A DNA stretch of 12,439 nt from Caryophanales bacterium (GTDB taxonomy: Bacteria; Bacillota_I; Bacilli_A; RFN20; CAG-826). Below, piece after piece: positions 12,416 to 12,439 of the stretch. Numbering within the stretch: position 1 is the first letter of the stretch; the number at the start of each line of letters is the position of its first letter. Below the pieces are notes generated by a model. That model was not told the DNA's origin. It ran no database searches and was given only the letters and a program-made list of their open reading frames with translations. The translations under genes and the position numbers were made by a program. Where the stretch lies: NCBI GenBank assembly GCA_022781015.1, contig JALEUF010000021.1:1-12439 (forward strand), written 5' to 3'.

Positions 12416-12439
12416 CCATGTATCAATTAATTGATTATT

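Noticed and set aside
12422..12435. FNR/Crp-type box
   Set aside because: FNR sites read TTGAT-N4-ATCAA; this palindrome has the half-sites in the opposite order (ATCAA-N4-TTGAT).
1..12439. CRISPR arrays, insertion sequences, prophage genes, tRNA or rRNA genes
   Set aside because: No regular repeats, transposase motifs, phage proteins or cloverleaf sequences were seen on either strand.

Overview
The window is AT-rich and gene-dense, with short single-gene transcription units on alternating strands. It most resembles an uncultured, anaerobic, low-GC member of the Bacillota/Mycoplasmatota (the RF39, Erysipelotrichales or Acholeplasma-like neighbourhood). This placement is inferred from base composition, an oxygen-sensitive class III ribonucleotide reductase system, a short DtxR-type regulator, Firmicute-type CvpA and exclusive use of TAA/TAG stops (nine TAA, three TAG, no TGA among the twelve stops that can be read). 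All tryptophans checked in NrdD are TGG, so the standard code is enough.

Left part (1-1930): the N-terminus of an HI0933-type flavoprotein leaves the window on the minus strand. Then come a 167-residue orphan, a DtxR/MntR-like metal regulator, a small P-loop kinase and a DUF2188 protein, arranged as two convergent pairs whose TAA stops abut exactly. Middle (1967-7893): a glutamine-dependent NAD+ synthetase with an N-terminal Phd/YefM antitoxin-type domain is divergent from a proline-iminopeptidase-like hydrolase. A tyrosine phosphatase-Nudix fusion, a long-loop MscL channel and a CvpA-family membrane protein follow. Right part (8165-12357): the anaerobic deoxyribonucleotide module, consisting of a structured leader, nrdD with a C-terminal glutaredoxin-like domain, a thioredoxin-reductase-like flavoprotein, and a convergent nrdG-type radical-SAM activase.

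The deoxyribonucleotide genes make a coherent pathway. NrdG would install the glycyl radical on NrdD. The flavoprotein would reduce the disulfide of the redoxin domain carried on NrdD, and that domain would re-reduce the active site. The flavoprotein has lost the residues that normally bind NADPH, so the electron source is probably different, perhaps ferredoxin.

The most unusual item is nadE. Its first ~50 residues match Phd/YefM antitoxins, no toxin gene is visible, and its promoter region holds a 21-bp inverted repeat plus a TGTACA core of the type bound by YefM and Phd. This suggests an NAD+ synthetase that represses its own gene. A second theme is transcription architecture: for about eight genes the -10 hexamer ends 6-9 bases before the start codon, which implies leaderless mRNAs. 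Only four genes (DUF2188, mscL, nrdD, trxB) have clear Shine-Dalgarno sites at normal spacing.
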